64,000 nt of DNA from Tamaricihabitans halophyticus (lineage in GTDB: Bacteria > Actinomycetota > Actinomycetes > Mycobacteriales > Pseudonocardiaceae), in the NCBI RefSeq assembly GCF_004340875.1, contig NZ_SLXQ01000001.1, forward strand, positions 682,001 to 746,000, given 5' to 3'. Numbering within the stretch: the stretch's first letter is position 1; every line of letters starts with the position of its first letter. The notes beneath the pieces are model-generated. The model saw only the letters and a list, made by a program, of their open reading frames with translations, was not told the DNA's origin and searched no databases. This document shows, in pieces, positions 39,442 through 48,259 of the stretch. A program made the position numbers and the translations under genes.

Positions 39442-40710
39442 AGTGTGTGCGCTCCAGCCGGGCATCGGGTACGTGGCGAGCAACTCCCGAACCTCCGCGG
39501 CCACTCGGTCGATCGTCGCCTCGTCCTGCTCGGCGGCCGCACCCACCACGCGGTCGATCCACTCGGCCAACCGCGGCATCCGCGTGGCCTCCAGTCCGCG
39601 CGTGGTGATCGACGCCGTACCCAACCGCACCCCGGAAGGGTCGAACGGCTTGCGCGGATCAAACGGGACGGTGTTGTAGTTCAGCTCGATACCCGCCCGA
39701 TCCAACGCCTGCGCGGCTGGCTTGCCGCCAATCCCCTTGTTGGTCAGATCGATCAGGATCAGGTGGTTGTCCGTGCCGCCCGAGACGAGCTCGAAACCGC
39801 GCTCCCGCAAGGCTTCCGCGAGCGCCTTGGCATTGTCCACAACGGCCTGCGCGTAGTTCCGGAACTCCGGCTTGGCCGCCTCGCCAAGCGCGACCGCGAT
39901 ACCCGCCGTGGTGTGGTTGTGCGGACCGCCCTGCAGCCCCGGGAACACCGCCTTGTCCAGCGCCTTGCCGTGTTCCGCCGAGGACAGGATCATCGCGCCG
40001 CGCGGTCCGCGCAACGTCTTGTGCGTGGTCGTGGTGATCACGTCGGCATAGCCGACCGGCGAGGGGTGCGCCCGGCCGGCGATCAGCCCGGCGATATGCG
40101 CGATATCGGCGACAAGCACCGCGTCCACCTCGCGGGCGATCTCCGCGAAGGCGGGAAAATCGATCGTGCGGGGAATCGCGGTGCCGCCGCAGAAGATCAG
40201 CTTCGGTCGGTGGTTCCTGGCAAGGTCGCGAACCTCGTCCAGATCGACCCTGCCGGTCTCCTTGGTGACCCCGTAGCGGACCGGGTTGAACCACTTACCG
40301 GTCGCCGACACGCTCCAACCGTGCGTCAGATGCCCTCCGGCGGGCAGCGCCATCCCCATCACGGTATCGCCAGGCTTGGCGAAAGCCAGGTAAGCGGCGA
40401 GGTTGGCCGGGGAACCCGAATACGGCTGCACGTTCGCGTGCTCGACCCCGAACACCGCTTTCGCCCGTTCGATGGCCAGCGTCTCCACCTTGTCGATGAC
40501 CTGCTGACCCTCGTAGTACCGGCGGCCGGCGTAACCCTCGGAGTACTTGTTCGTCAGCACGGTTCCGGTGGCTTCGAGTACCGCCTGGGACACGTAGTTT
40601 TCCGAAGCGATCAGCCGGATCTTCGCGTACTGCCGTTCCGCCTCCGCCTCGACGAGCCGCGCGAGCTCCGGGTCCGCACTGGACAGCTGGGAGATGGGCG
40701 GCTGGTGCAT
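39436..40710 (-). CDS. glyA: Serine hydroxymethyltransferase
   Basis: A 424-aa PLP enzyme that converts serine and tetrahydrofolate to glycine and methylene-tetrahydrofolate. The PLP lysine sits in TTTTHKTLRGPRG, with IASENYVSQAVLEATG at the N-terminus and PYSGSPANLAAYLA in the substrate domain. The segment around GGHLTHGWSVSATGKW differs from the E. coli type and resembles the second actinobacterial isoform, so another glyA may exist in the genome. The ATG at 40710 has GGAGGAG upstream; five codons of open frame before it are not used. It functionally links to the folate genes upstream in the window. Confidence 0.96.
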   Translation of the reverse strand: MHQPPISQLSSADPELARLVEAEAERQYAKIRLIASENYVSQAVLEATGTVLTNKYSEGYAGRRYYEGQQVIDKVETLAIERAKAVFGVEHANVQPYSGSPANLAAYLAFAKPGDTVMGMALPAGGHLTHGWSVSATGKWFNPVRYGVTKETGRVDLDEVRDLARNHRPKLIFCGGTAIPRTIDFPAFAEIAREVDAVLVADIAHIAGLIAGRAHPSPVGYADVITTTTHKTLRGPRGAMILSSAEHGKALDKAVFPGLQGGPHNHTTAGIAVALGEAAKPEFRNYAQAVVDNAKALAEALRERGFELVSGGTDNHLILIDLTNKGIGGKPAAQALDRAGIELNYNTVPFDPRKPFDPSGVRLGTASITTRGLEATRMPRLAEWIDRVVGAAAEQDEATIDRVAAEVRELLATYPMPGWSAHTP

Positions 40711-40748
40711 GGTGGGCTCCTCCACTCCTCGGGATCGTCCACCCGACC

Positions 40749-41540
40749 CTAATCCTCGCCGGCCGGCATCGCCCCGCTGAGTTCGCTCGGTTCCGGCACC
40801 TGGCAGACGTCGGCGAGCACGCAGGTGATGTTGTCCGGGCCGCCGCCGGCATTGGCCAGGCGGACCAGTTCAGCCACGACTTCCGCGCGATCCACCCGGT
40901 CCCGACCCACCCGGTCCCGCAGTACCGCGCCGAGCTCGGCATCGGCGAGTACGTCGGTCAACCCGTCCGAACAGAGCAGGAAGCGATCCCCCTGGCTGGC
41001 CGGGAACGCGAAGACGTCCGGCTCGGCGGAGGCGGCGCCCTGCAGGGCACGGGTGAGCATCGAGCGCCGGGGATGCTCGGCTGCCTGTTCGGGCGTCACC
41101 CGCCCCTCGTCGATGAGCAGCTGGATCATGGTGTGGTCGCTGGTCAGCTGCCGAAGCTCGCCGTCGCGCAGCAGGTAGGCCCGTGAGTCCCCGAGATGCG
41201 CGAACCAGCAGTTGGCGCCGTCGAACGCGCAGGCGGTGAGCGTGGTGCCCATGCCACGCATCCGCGGGTCGTTGGCCACCAGCTCATCCAGCCGGCGTCC
41301 CGCATCCCGCACCGCATCGGCCAGCCGGTCGGCCAACGGCACCGCGGGTTCCCGGTGATAGAAGGCGGCAACGAAGGCCGCGATCGCCGCGCCGCTGGCC
41401 ACCTCGCCGTAGACATGCCCGCCGATCCCGTCCGCGACGGCCACCAGCCCTTCGCTCGAATACACCGAGTCCTCGTTTGTCCCATGGCGCTGCCCAGGGT
41501 CAGACGCACTGGCGAAGCACAGCCGCAGGCCTTGTGTCAT
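40749..41540 (-). CDS. PP2C-family protein serine/threonine phosphatase
   Basis: A 263-aa soluble, metal-dependent phosphatase. PPM motifs with metal-binding Asp residues are visible: HGTNEDSVY, AVADGIGGHVYGEVAS, LLCSDGLTD and GGGPDNITC. No transmembrane anchor is present. The ATG at 41540 is preferred; a GTG two codons earlier is also possible. It is divergent from an orphan DNA methylase that is followed by a Ser/Thr kinase, so the two signalling enzymes flank the methylase within 4 kb. The similarity to PstP-type phosphatases is confined to the catalytic domain. Confidence 0.93.
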   Translation of the reverse strand: MTQGLRLCFASASDPGQRHGTNEDSVYSSEGLVAVADGIGGHVYGEVASGAAIAAFVAAFYHREPAVPLADRLADAVRDAGRRLDELVANDPRMRGMGTTLTACAFDGANCWFAHLGDSRAYLLRDGELRQLTSDHTMIQLLIDEGRVTPEQAAEHPRRSMLTRALQGAASAEPDVFAFPASQGDRFLLCSDGLTDVLADAELGAVLRDRVGRDRVDRAEVVAELVRLANAGGGPDNITCVLADVCQVPEPSELSGAMPAGED

Positions 41541-41547
41541 ACCCACA

Positions 41548-41573
41548 GTGAACCATTTGTTTATTCAGTTCAC
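41548..41573. promoter_or_regulatory. Inverted repeat in the phosphatase/methylase divergent promoter
   Basis: GTGAAC (41548-41553) and GTTCAC (41568-41573) form a 6-bp inverted repeat with a 14-bp AT-rich centre. It lies in the 83-bp gap between divergent starts and could be an operator for both genes. Confidence 0.35.
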
Positions 41574-41623
41574 AAACATGATCTCAGTGGATTGAAGACA
41601 CAGGGGTCGGTACCGTGTAGCCA

Positions 41624-43426
41624 ATGAGCAAGCGCGACACCGTGACCGCGGCCGATATCGCCCGGATGGGAAACGTGCGCAGGGCGGCGGTGAGCAACTG
41701 GCGCCGCCGTTACCCGGACTTTCCCCGGCCGGTCGGCGGCACCGCGGCCAGCCCACTGTTCGAGCTGGCCGAGATCCAGGACTGGTTGCGCAGCCAGGGC
41801 AAAACCTTCGAGTTGCCGCTGACCGAACGCGCCTGGCAACGCCTGCGTGGCTCGGCGGACGATCTACGGCTCGGCCAGCTGGTCGCTCGCACCGGGGCGC
41901 TACTCCTCGCGGACAGCCGCGCCGAAACCGATAATTCAGCCGAACCGATCGACCCGGTGCTGCGCGAACTGGTGCTCACCCTCGCCGCCGAACGTGGCCA
42001 CCCCGCGGCATTCGACTTTCTGGTGACCCGCTACCTGGACGCGCATTCCCGCCGGCTCAGCAGTACGCCACCCGAGATAGCCACGTTGCTCGCCCGGCTC
42101 TCCCCACCTGGCGGCACGGTTTTCGACCCAGCTTGCGGGTTCGGCGGACTGCTGCTGGCCGCGGAACCGGATATGGCACTCGGCCAGGAGATCACCGAGA
42201 CCGCGGCGAGTATCGCCAGCACCAGGCTGCGGCTACGCGGGATCGGCGCCAGGGTGACGACAGGGGACACCTTGCGCGCGGACGCTTTCCAGGGCGAACT
42301 CGCCGACGCGGTGCTCTGCGATCCGCCGTTCAACGAGCACGCCTGGGGGCATGCCGAGCTGACCAACGATCCGCGCTGGGAGTACGGCCTGCCCCCGCGC
42401 GGCGAACCGGAGCTGGCCTGGGTCCAGCACTGCCTTGGACACGTTCGCCCCGACGGCCTGGTAGCCATCCTGCTGCCCACCGCCGTGGCCGGCCGGCGCG
42501 CGGGCAAACGGATTCGCGGCAACCTGCTCAGGGCCGGCGCGCTGCGCGCGGTGATCACCCTGCCCGGTGGCGGGCGGGATCTCTGGTTGCTCCGAAAGCC
42601 CAACCCGGGAAGCAAGCCCAGCCCGCACCTGCTGCTGCTCGAACCGGCCGACTTGTCCGAAGTGGAACCCGCGTGGCTACGGTTCCTCGATGATCCGGAA
42701 GCTACCGAGGCACAGCGGGTTGTCGACCTGCTTGACGATGATGTGGACCTGAGCCCAGCGCGCCGGCTGCATGCCGGTGGCGCCCAGCTTGCCACCGAGT
42801 TCGGCGCCGCGCGAATGGACTTGGCTTCGACCAGACCGCAACCCCCAGCGATTGCCGCTCGCGAAGCACCGGAAGCGTTGACCTACACCACCATCGGCGA
42901 ACTGCTCCGCTCCGGCCAGCTGTCAGTCCACTATGCACAGTCCAAGACGGAAGCGGCGGAAACCGGCGCGTTGCCGATGATCACGGCCGACGATCTGCAC
43001 GCGGATGACCCACCGTCGGCAGCGGCGCCGGATGATGCCGAGCTGGTGATCGCGGAACCGGGCGATGTGGTCGCCGCGCCCACCGGCGCCGTCCGGGTGG
43101 TGCACGCCCGCGCCGCACTCGGCCCGTATCTCGCCCGCTACCGGGTGGATCCCGAACGGTTGGACGCCGAGTTTCTCGCCGGCTGCCTGCGGGCCGCCGG
43201 ACTGCGCACGCCAAGTGGCTCGAGCCGGATGGACACGCGGCGGATCGCGGTACCCCGGTTACCTGTCGCCGAGCAACGAGCCTACGGCGCCGCGTTTCGC
43301 GGGTTGACCGAGTTCGACAGCGCGCTACGCGCCGCGGCACGGCATGGCGAAACACTGGTACGGCTCGGTTTCGCCGGTCTGATCGGTGGCCAGCTCGAAC
43401 CAGAACACACCGACATCACTTGGTAA
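41624..43426 (+). CDS. N6-adenine-type DNA methylase with N-terminal HTH (HsdM-like, orphan)
   Basis: A 600-aa protein. Residues about 1-65 form a MerR-like helix-turn-helix (TAADIARMGNVRRAAVSNW). The centre is a SAM-dependent N6-methylase domain with motif I FDPACGFGGLLLA and motif IV CDPPFNE; type I HsdM usually has NPPF. The C-terminal 200 residues resemble a target-recognition region of HsdS type. No restriction nuclease or separate specificity subunit lies nearby. It starts at the ATG 41624 with no visible ribosome binding site. A soluble Ser/Thr kinase gene follows 22 bp later. It could be an orphan modification enzyme, epigenetic regulator or part of a defence module. Confidence 0.88.
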   Translation: MSKRDTVTAADIARMGNVRRAAVSNWRRRYPDFPRPVGGTAASPLFELAEIQDWLRSQGKTFELPLTERAWQRLRGSADDLRLGQLVARTGALLLADSRAETDNSAEPIDPVLRELVLTLAAERGHPAAFDFLVTRYLDAHSRRLSSTPPEIATLLARLSPPGGTVFDPACGFGGLLLAAEPDMALGQEITETAASIASTRLRLRGIGARVTTGDTLRADAFQGELADAVLCDPPFNEHAWGHAELTNDPRWEYGLPPRGEPELAWVQHCLGHVRPDGLVAILLPTAVAGRRAGKRIRGNLLRAGALRAVITLPGGGRDLWLLRKPNPGSKPSPHLLLLEPADLSEVEPAWLRFLDDPEATEAQRVVDLLDDDVDLSPARRLHAGGAQLATEFGAARMDLASTRPQPPAIAAREAPEALTYTTIGELLRSGQLSVHYAQSKTEAAETGALPMITADDLHADDPPSAAAPDDAELVIAEPGDVVAAPTGAVRVVHARAALGPYLARYRVDPERLDAEFLAGCLRAAGLRTPSGSSRMDTRRIAVPRLPVAEQRAYGAAFRGLTEFDSALRAAARHGETLVRLGFAGLIGGQLEPEHTDITW

Positions 43427-43448
43427 CGGGCACGGTTGCGGAGGACGG

Positions 43449-44375
43449 ATGCGGATCGCCGATCGTTACGAACTCGAGGAGTTGCCGCTCGGCAAGGGCG
43501 GGATGGGTGCGGTGCATCGCGGGCACGACAGCCATCTGGACCGCACCGTGGCGGTAAAACTACTCGGCCTGCCCGGCGGCCCGGACGATGAACTGGCCAG
43601 CCGGTTCATCCGGGAGGCGCGCATCCTTGCCCGGCTGGAGCATCCCGGCGCGCCGGTGCTCTACGACTTCGGCACCCATGAACGGCGGCTGTACCAGGTC
43701 ATGCAGTTCATTGACGGCATTACCGTGCGCGATCTACTCGATGAGTACGGCCCACTGCCCGTTCCGTGGGCAACCGCGATCGCGGCGCAGGCGGTCGCGG
43801 TCCTCGCCGCCGCGCACGAACTGGCGATCTACCACCGGGACCTGAAACCGACGAACCTGATGCTGTGCCCGGATGGCAGCGTCAAGGTGCTGGATTTCGG
43901 CCTCGCCGCCCTACGCGAGGCCGACGTCGCGGAGTTCACCAGGGCGGGGCAAACCCTTGGCACACCGGCGTATATGGCGCCGGAGCAGATCAAGCGCGGG
44001 GCGGTGCGGGCGCGCAGTGATCTCTACTCGCTCGGTTGCGTACTGCACGAGATGCTCACCGGCGAGCAGTTGTTCACGGGTCCCACGGCATACGCGGTTT
44101 TCGAGAAACAGGTGAAACAGCCGCCCCCGGAGGTGACCGGCGCGCCCGCGGAACTCGCCGGCCTGCTGGCGGCATTGCTCGCGAAGGATCCGGCCGACCG
44201 GCCGGCGGATGCCTGCGTGGTGTTTCACGCACTGCAACCGTTCGCGGTCGAACTGCCCATGCTGCCCGGGTTTCTCGCGCCACCCGAGGTACCGAGCCCA
44301 GGGCGGATGTATGCCAGCGTGCTCGGCCGAACCGGCGCGCGGTTGGACTGTCTGCCAGACGGTGCCGGTGCGTAA
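43449..44375 (+). CDS. Soluble Ser/Thr protein kinase
   Basis: A 308-aa Hanks-type kinase. The Gly loop is GKGGMGAVHRG, the ATP Lys is in TVAVKLLGL, the catalytic loop is YHRDLKPTNLML, and DFG and APE motifs are intact (VLDFGLAAL; MAPEQI). It is therefore probably active. There is no transmembrane or PASTA segment; only about 40 residues follow the kinase domain. The ATG at 43449 has GGAGG nearby. It lies 22 bp after the DNA methylase gene and close to a divergent PP2C phosphatase, so phosphorylation of the methylase is a testable idea. Confidence 0.93.
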   Translation: MRIADRYELEELPLGKGGMGAVHRGHDSHLDRTVAVKLLGLPGGPDDELASRFIREARILARLEHPGAPVLYDFGTHERRLYQVMQFIDGITVRDLLDEYGPLPVPWATAIAAQAVAVLAAAHELAIYHRDLKPTNLMLCPDGSVKVLDFGLAALREADVAEFTRAGQTLGTPAYMAPEQIKRGAVRARSDLYSLGCVLHEMLTGEQLFTGPTAYAVFEKQVKQPPPEVTGAPAELAGLLAALLAKDPADRPADACVVFHALQPFAVELPMLPGFLAPPEVPSPGRMYASVLGRTGARLDCLPDGAGA

Positions 44376-44412
44376 GATCAACCCGTCGCGCACCCCAAGG
44401 ACGGGAGTCAGC

Positions 44413-45423
44413 ATGCTGGTGGACGCTGGTGGATACGCGAACACGGTCACTGAAGCGGCGAACAGCGCACAGGAAGCCGAACGCTCCGGGTATGACGCCT
44501 ACTGGGTTCCGGAAACGCAGCTGGATCCGTTCATCGCGCTGGCCATCGGTTCGGAGCGCACCAGCAAGATCGAACTCGGTACGGCGATCGCGGTCGCCTT
44601 CGCGCGGAGCCCGATGACCGTGGCACTGCAGGCGAACGATCTGCAGCTGGCCTCGGCTGGCCGGTTCGCGCTCGGCCTTGGCTCACAGATCAAACCGCAT
44701 ATCACCAAGCGCTTCTCCATGCCGTGGTCGCAGCCGGCCGCGCGGATGCGCGAGTACGTGCTCGCCGTCCGGGCGATCTGGCACAGCTGGCGTACCGGCG
44801 ACAAGCTCGATTTCCGGGGCGATTTCTACACGCATACGCTGATGACGCCGTTCTTCAACCCGGGCCCGAACGAGTACGGTGAGCCACCGATCTACCTCGC
44901 CGGGGTCGGCACGCGGATGACCGAGGTCGCTGGCGAGGTGGCAGACGGATTCCTGTGCCACGGCTTCACCACCGAGCGGTACCTGCGTGAGGTCACCCTG
45001 CCGGCGCTGGAGCGCGGGCGCGCCAAGGTGGGCAAGACGATGGCCGGGTTTCAGATCAGCGGGCCCTCGTTCGTCGCGACCGGGAACACCGATGAGGAGA
45101 TCGCCTCCGCGACCGCGATGATCAAGAATCAGCTCGGCTTCTACGGTTCGACACCCGCCTACCGCCCGGTGCTTGATCTACACGGTTGGGGCGAGGTTGG
45201 CGATGAGCTACACAACCTGACCAAACGCGGCGAGTGGGCGCAGATCGGTGGACTGATCGACGACGAGATGCTCCGCACCTTCGCCGTAGTGGGCAGCCCG
45301 GACGAGGTGGTGACCGAGCTGACTCGCCGGTACGGCGACGTGGCCACCCGGATCGCGGTGCCGAACGGGCATCTTGCGCACACCTCGGATGGTCAGCCGC
45401 TACTTGCCGCGCTGCGCGGTTAG
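44413..45423 (+). CDS. F420-dependent LLM-class oxidoreductase
   Basis: A 336-aa luciferase-like TIM-barrel flavin/F420 enzyme. Features: GYDAYWVPETQLDPF, IELGTAIAVAFARSPM, the cofactor-binding GRFALGLGSQI and a conserved PIYLAGVGTRMTEVAGEVADGF segment. It resembles the TIGR03617-type F420 family. It starts at ATG 44413, after GGGAG; the open frame upstream shadows the kinase. The substrate is unknown. It may be co-transcribed with the kinase gene (37-bp gap), but a functional link is not evident. Confidence 0.9.
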   Translation: MLVDAGGYANTVTEAANSAQEAERSGYDAYWVPETQLDPFIALAIGSERTSKIELGTAIAVAFARSPMTVALQANDLQLASAGRFALGLGSQIKPHITKRFSMPWSQPAARMREYVLAVRAIWHSWRTGDKLDFRGDFYTHTLMTPFFNPGPNEYGEPPIYLAGVGTRMTEVAGEVADGFLCHGFTTERYLREVTLPALERGRAKVGKTMAGFQISGPSFVATGNTDEEIASATAMIKNQLGFYGSTPAYRPVLDLHGWGEVGDELHNLTKRGEWAQIGGLIDDEMLRTFAVVGSPDEVVTELTRRYGDVATRIAVPNGHLAHTSDGQPLLAALRG

Positions 45424-45431
45424 CCGGGTAG

Positions 45432-45836
45432 TCACGACGCCTCGTCGACCATGATCTGCCAGATATGGCCATCCGGATCAGCGAACGCGGCGGCGTAGCC
45501 CCATGCCTGTTGCTCGGGCTCGGTGACGATATCCGCGCCGGCCGCGCGAGCCTTGGCGATCAGCTCGTCGACGCCAGCCTGGGTAGCGAGGCTGAGGGTG
45601 ATGATGCATTCGTGTTGCCCTGGAGCCGCAACCGTACGCCCGCCAACTACCCAGCCGAACCCGCCCGTGGGGATCAGTGCCACGTGCAGCTGCTCGCCGA
45701 GCCGTACTTGCAGTGGTTCCGGGACGCCGTCCTCCTCGAGCTCGCCGGGCAGCGAGAACCCAAGGCCGGCGCCGTAGAAAGCATACGAAACCCGCCGGTC
45801 GGCGATCGGCATGGCAACGGTCACTGGCTTCGACAT
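45432..45836 (-). CDS. VOC-family (glyoxalase/dioxygenase-like) protein
   Basis: A 134-aa vicinal-oxygen-chelate fold protein. It shows VAMPIADRRVSYAFYGAGLGF at the start and AFADPDGHIWQIMVDE at the end, with possible metal ligands His and Glu. Such proteins can be glyoxalases, antibiotic-binding proteins or dioxygenases. The ATG at 45836 follows GGAG. A second VOC gene lies divergently 126 bp away. Specific function is unknown. Confidence 0.85.
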   Translation of the reverse strand: MSKPVTVAMPIADRRVSYAFYGAGLGFSLPGELEEDGVPEPLQVRLGEQLHVALIPTGGFGWVVGGRTVAAPGQHECIITLSLATQAGVDELIAKARAAGADIVTEPEQQAWGYAAAFADPDGHIWQIMVDEAS

Positions 45837-45962
45837 CAGTGCGACTCCACTTGTCTTCATTGGGGTTGTCTTCATTGGGTGTGTCGACAAGGGTGACGCG
45901 CTTGCCGGGCAAAACTCATCGCGATCCGCGCGGAACAAGCCACAAGACCGGGAGGCCCCACA

Positions 45963-46349
45963 ATGGCCAGTAAGTTCACCGAGTTGGCGATCGACTGCGC
46001 CGATCCGCGCGGATTGGCACGGTTCTGGGGCCTGGTCCTGGACTACGAGGTCTGGGACGCGGAAGACGAGCTGGTCACCATCGGGCCGCCGACGGCACCG
46101 GAAGACCGCAACCGCACCGGGCCGGTGCCCCCGGCATTGACCTTCGCGCGCGTGCCCGAGCCAAAGGCCGGCAAGAACCGGCTGCATCTCGACGTCAACC
46201 CGACGGACCGGACACAGGCCGACGAGGTTCAGCGGCTGCTCGAACTCGGCGCCCGGCACGCCGACGTTGGCCAGGGCGAGCAGAGCTGGGTCGTGCTCGC
46301 CGATCCCGAGGGCAACGAGTTCTGCGTCCTCGCGAGCCGCCGTCCCTGA
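45963..46349 (+). CDS. VOC-family protein, glyoxalase-like (Glyoxalase_6 type)
   Basis: A 128-aa protein with FTELAIDCADPRGLARFWGLVL at the N-terminus and WVVLADPEGNEFCVLA at the C-terminus, the usual single-unit VOC layout that dimerises. It is divergent from another VOC gene but only distantly similar to it. Substrate unknown; such proteins often act in detoxification. Confidence 0.87.
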   Translation: MASKFTELAIDCADPRGLARFWGLVLDYEVWDAEDELVTIGPPTAPEDRNRTGPVPPALTFARVPEPKAGKNRLHLDVNPTDRTQADEVQRLLELGARHADVGQGEQSWVVLADPEGNEFCVLASRRP

Positions 46350-46394
46350 TCCGGGGGAACCCGCTTGACGGGGAAAGCCATCGATCGACTAGAT

Positions 46395-46410
46395 TCGAAC
46401 ATATGATCGA
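46395..46410 (+). promoter_or_regulatory. LexA (SOS) box overlapping a start codon
   Basis: TCGAACATATGATCGA matches the mycobacterial-type SOS box TCGAAC-N4-GTTCGA in 11 of 12 defined bases. It covers the ATG at 46403, so LexA binding would block expression of the small gene until DNA damage. Confidence 0.65.
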
Positions 46411-46687
46411 ACAACTAGTTGATGCCACGGACCGCTCCGACACCGCCGATGACGAGATATCCGAGCTCTCCGACCGGGAACTGGTCACCATGCTCGCCGG
46501 CACGGTCGCCGAGATCCGCCAGGTACAGGACCGGTCGCTGTGGATGCTTGCTACCTGCCTCGCGCATGGCATCACCTTCGGCTATCCGGACCTGGTGGCG
46601 TTTCTGCGGGCCCGGCTGGGCATCAGCGAGCAGGCCGCGCGCGCCCGGGTGGCGCAAGCCAAGGCACTGCTGGACGCCGAAGGCTGA
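46403..46687 (+). CDS. Small DUF222-like N-terminal fragment or stand-alone protein
   Basis: A 94-aa protein with an acidic N-terminus and a helical region (TFGYPDLVAFLRARLGISEQAARARVAQAKALL). It resembles part of the DUF222 domain of 13E12-type HNH endonuclease proteins of actinobacteria. The nuclease domain is absent; the next gene converges after eight bases. It could be a truncated remnant of such an element or a functional mini-protein. An SOS box over the start codon suggests damage induction and continued regulation. DUF222 assignment is a weak similarity judged by eye. Confidence 0.55.
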   Translation: MIEQLVDATDRSDTADDEISELSDRELVTMLAGTVAEIRQVQDRSLWMLATCLAHGITFGYPDLVAFLRARLGISEQAARARVAQAKALLDAEG

Positions 46688-46695
46688 CCGGCGGG

Positions 46696-48171
46696 CTAAA
46701 TGATCGGCCGAAGCGGCGCGCTTTCCGAAGGACCGTGCCGGCAGAGCTCGTCCCACGCCCTGCCGAGCCGTTGCACGAGCTCGGTCAGCACTTCGGGCGG
46801 ATGGGTGAACGGAATCCGCACGTAGTTGTCATGCGCGCCCGTCGGGTCCATCGAGGAACCAGGAATCACCTCGACTCCGTGTCGCAGCGTGAGTTGCGCG
46901 AACACATCCGCGTGCACCTCCGGCAGGGCCACCCACAGCGAGGCGCCGCCATCCGGCCGACGCCAGCTCCACGCCGGCAGTCGCTCGGTCAGTAGCTGCT
47001 CGAGCTGGTCCAGCCGGGCACGCTGCTCCACCGCACGCTTCGCGGCAAGATCGGGCAACTGCGGCAGCAGTCGCGCCGCGAGTGCCTGGTCGATCACCGG
47101 CGAACCGAGATCGGCCAACGCCTTGCGCCGGGCGCACCGCTCGATGATCTCCACCGGCCCCCGCAACCAACCAATCCGCAGTCCGCCCCACACGGCCTTG
47201 CCGAGCGATTCCACGGTGACCGTCTCCACCCCCAGCGGCGCGTAGGCGGCTAGCGGCGGCGGCAGCTCGGACTCGGTATGCGCGATTCCGGCGTAAGCGT
47301 TGTCCTCCAGAATCGGCACGCCGTACTTCGCGGCCAGTTCAGCGATCCGGCGCCGTCGCGCATCCGACATCAGGATGCCGGTCGGATTGTGGTGGCTCGG
47401 CATGACGTAGAGCAGCGCTGGCACCTGCTCGGCGAGTGTCGCGGCCAGTTCGGGTATCCGGATCCCCTCGTCGTCCAGCCCGATCGACACCAGCTCGGCC
47501 TTGACCGCCCGGAAGACGTCCATGCATGCGGGCCAGCTGGGCGCCTCGACGACCACACGCGCTCGCTCGCGCAGATAGACCTCGGCCACCACGACCAACG
47601 CCTGATGCGCCCCGGTAGTAACCAGGATCTGGTCCGCGCTGGTAGGCAGCCCGAGCTCGGTGTAATACCGCGCGATGGCCTCCCGTAGCTCCGGCAGGCC
47701 GCGCGGGTGATAGCCGGGGTCGGCGAGCAGTTGGGTCATGTCGTAGCGCAGCACCTCGTCCAACGCACCAGCCACTTCGGCGGAACCGCCCTGCGCGGCC
47801 CAGGCCAACGAGATCAATGGCCCCTGGCCATCGATCAACCGCTGGAACATGGCGGTTGCCCGCCCGCCAGCCACTCGCCCATCCCCAACCGGCGTGGCCA
47901 CGCGCTCGGCGACCGTGGTCCCGCTGCCCTGCCGCCGCTCGATCAACTTCCGACCACGAAGCTCCTCGTAGGCACCGACAACGGTGGCTCGACTGGTCGC
48001 AAGCGCGCCGGCCAGCGAACGTTCCGCGGGCAGCCGGTCACCGGCCCGCAGCGCTCCGTCATTGATCAACCGCGCGAGCGCGTCGGCCAGCTTGCGATAG
48101 AGCGGGCCGGTCCCTACCGACCAGCCGCCGAGTAGTTCCGCCAGCTCAGCCACGGTCCGCGAATGAACCAT
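46696..48171 (-). CDS. MocR-family GntR/aminotransferase regulator
   Basis: A 491-aa regulator. An N-terminal GntR winged helix (about residues 10-80, AGDRLPAERSLAGALATSRATV) is fused to a fold-type I aminotransferase domain. The PLP-binding Lys is in TVESLGKAVWGG and the phosphate region in MPSHHNPTGI. MocR proteins sense PLP or amino-donor ligands, often with an adjacent transport or metabolic gene; here a 76-aa divergent protein is the only neighbour. The frame opens at a GTG (48189) and an ATG (48183), but the ATG at 48171 is best placed behind GGAGG (48177-48181). Confidence 0.93.
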   Translation of the reverse strand: MVHSRTVAELAELLGGWSVGTGPLYRKLADALARLINDGALRAGDRLPAERSLAGALATSRATVVGAYEELRGRKLIERRQGSGTTVAERVATPVGDGRVAGGRATAMFQRLIDGQGPLISLAWAAQGGSAEVAGALDEVLRYDMTQLLADPGYHPRGLPELREAIARYYTELGLPTSADQILVTTGAHQALVVVAEVYLRERARVVVEAPSWPACMDVFRAVKAELVSIGLDDEGIRIPELAATLAEQVPALLYVMPSHHNPTGILMSDARRRRIAELAAKYGVPILEDNAYAGIAHTESELPPPLAAYAPLGVETVTVESLGKAVWGGLRIGWLRGPVEIIERCARRKALADLGSPVIDQALAARLLPQLPDLAAKRAVEQRARLDQLEQLLTERLPAWSWRRPDGGASLWVALPEVHADVFAQLTLRHGVEVIPGSSMDPTGAHDNYVRIPFTHPPEVLTELVQRLGRAWDELCRHGPSESAPLRPII

Positions 48172-48181
48172 TTTGTCCTCC

Positions 48182-48216
48182 ATTGGCACTAAAAATGGCT
48201 GGAGTGTTATGCCAAT
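48182..48216. promoter_or_regulatory. Candidate MocR operator
   Basis: ATTGGCA (48182-48188) and TGCCAAT (48210-48216) form a perfect 7-bp inverted repeat in the divergent gap between the MocR gene and the 76-aa gene. It overlaps the MocR leader, fitting autoregulation. Confidence 0.5.
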
Positions 48217-48259
48217 CTAGCTGAAGAAGGCAAACCTCGGCACCTACTGGAGGTGGCAC

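Noticed and set aside
38459-39562. 367-codon minus-strand frame across ppa
   Set aside because: It spans the ppa gene, the terminator hairpin and intergenic repeats; ppa on the other strand is a clear family I pyrophosphatase.
39445-40752. 435-codon open frame antisense to glyA
   Set aside because: Antisense shadow of glyA with no recognisable domains.
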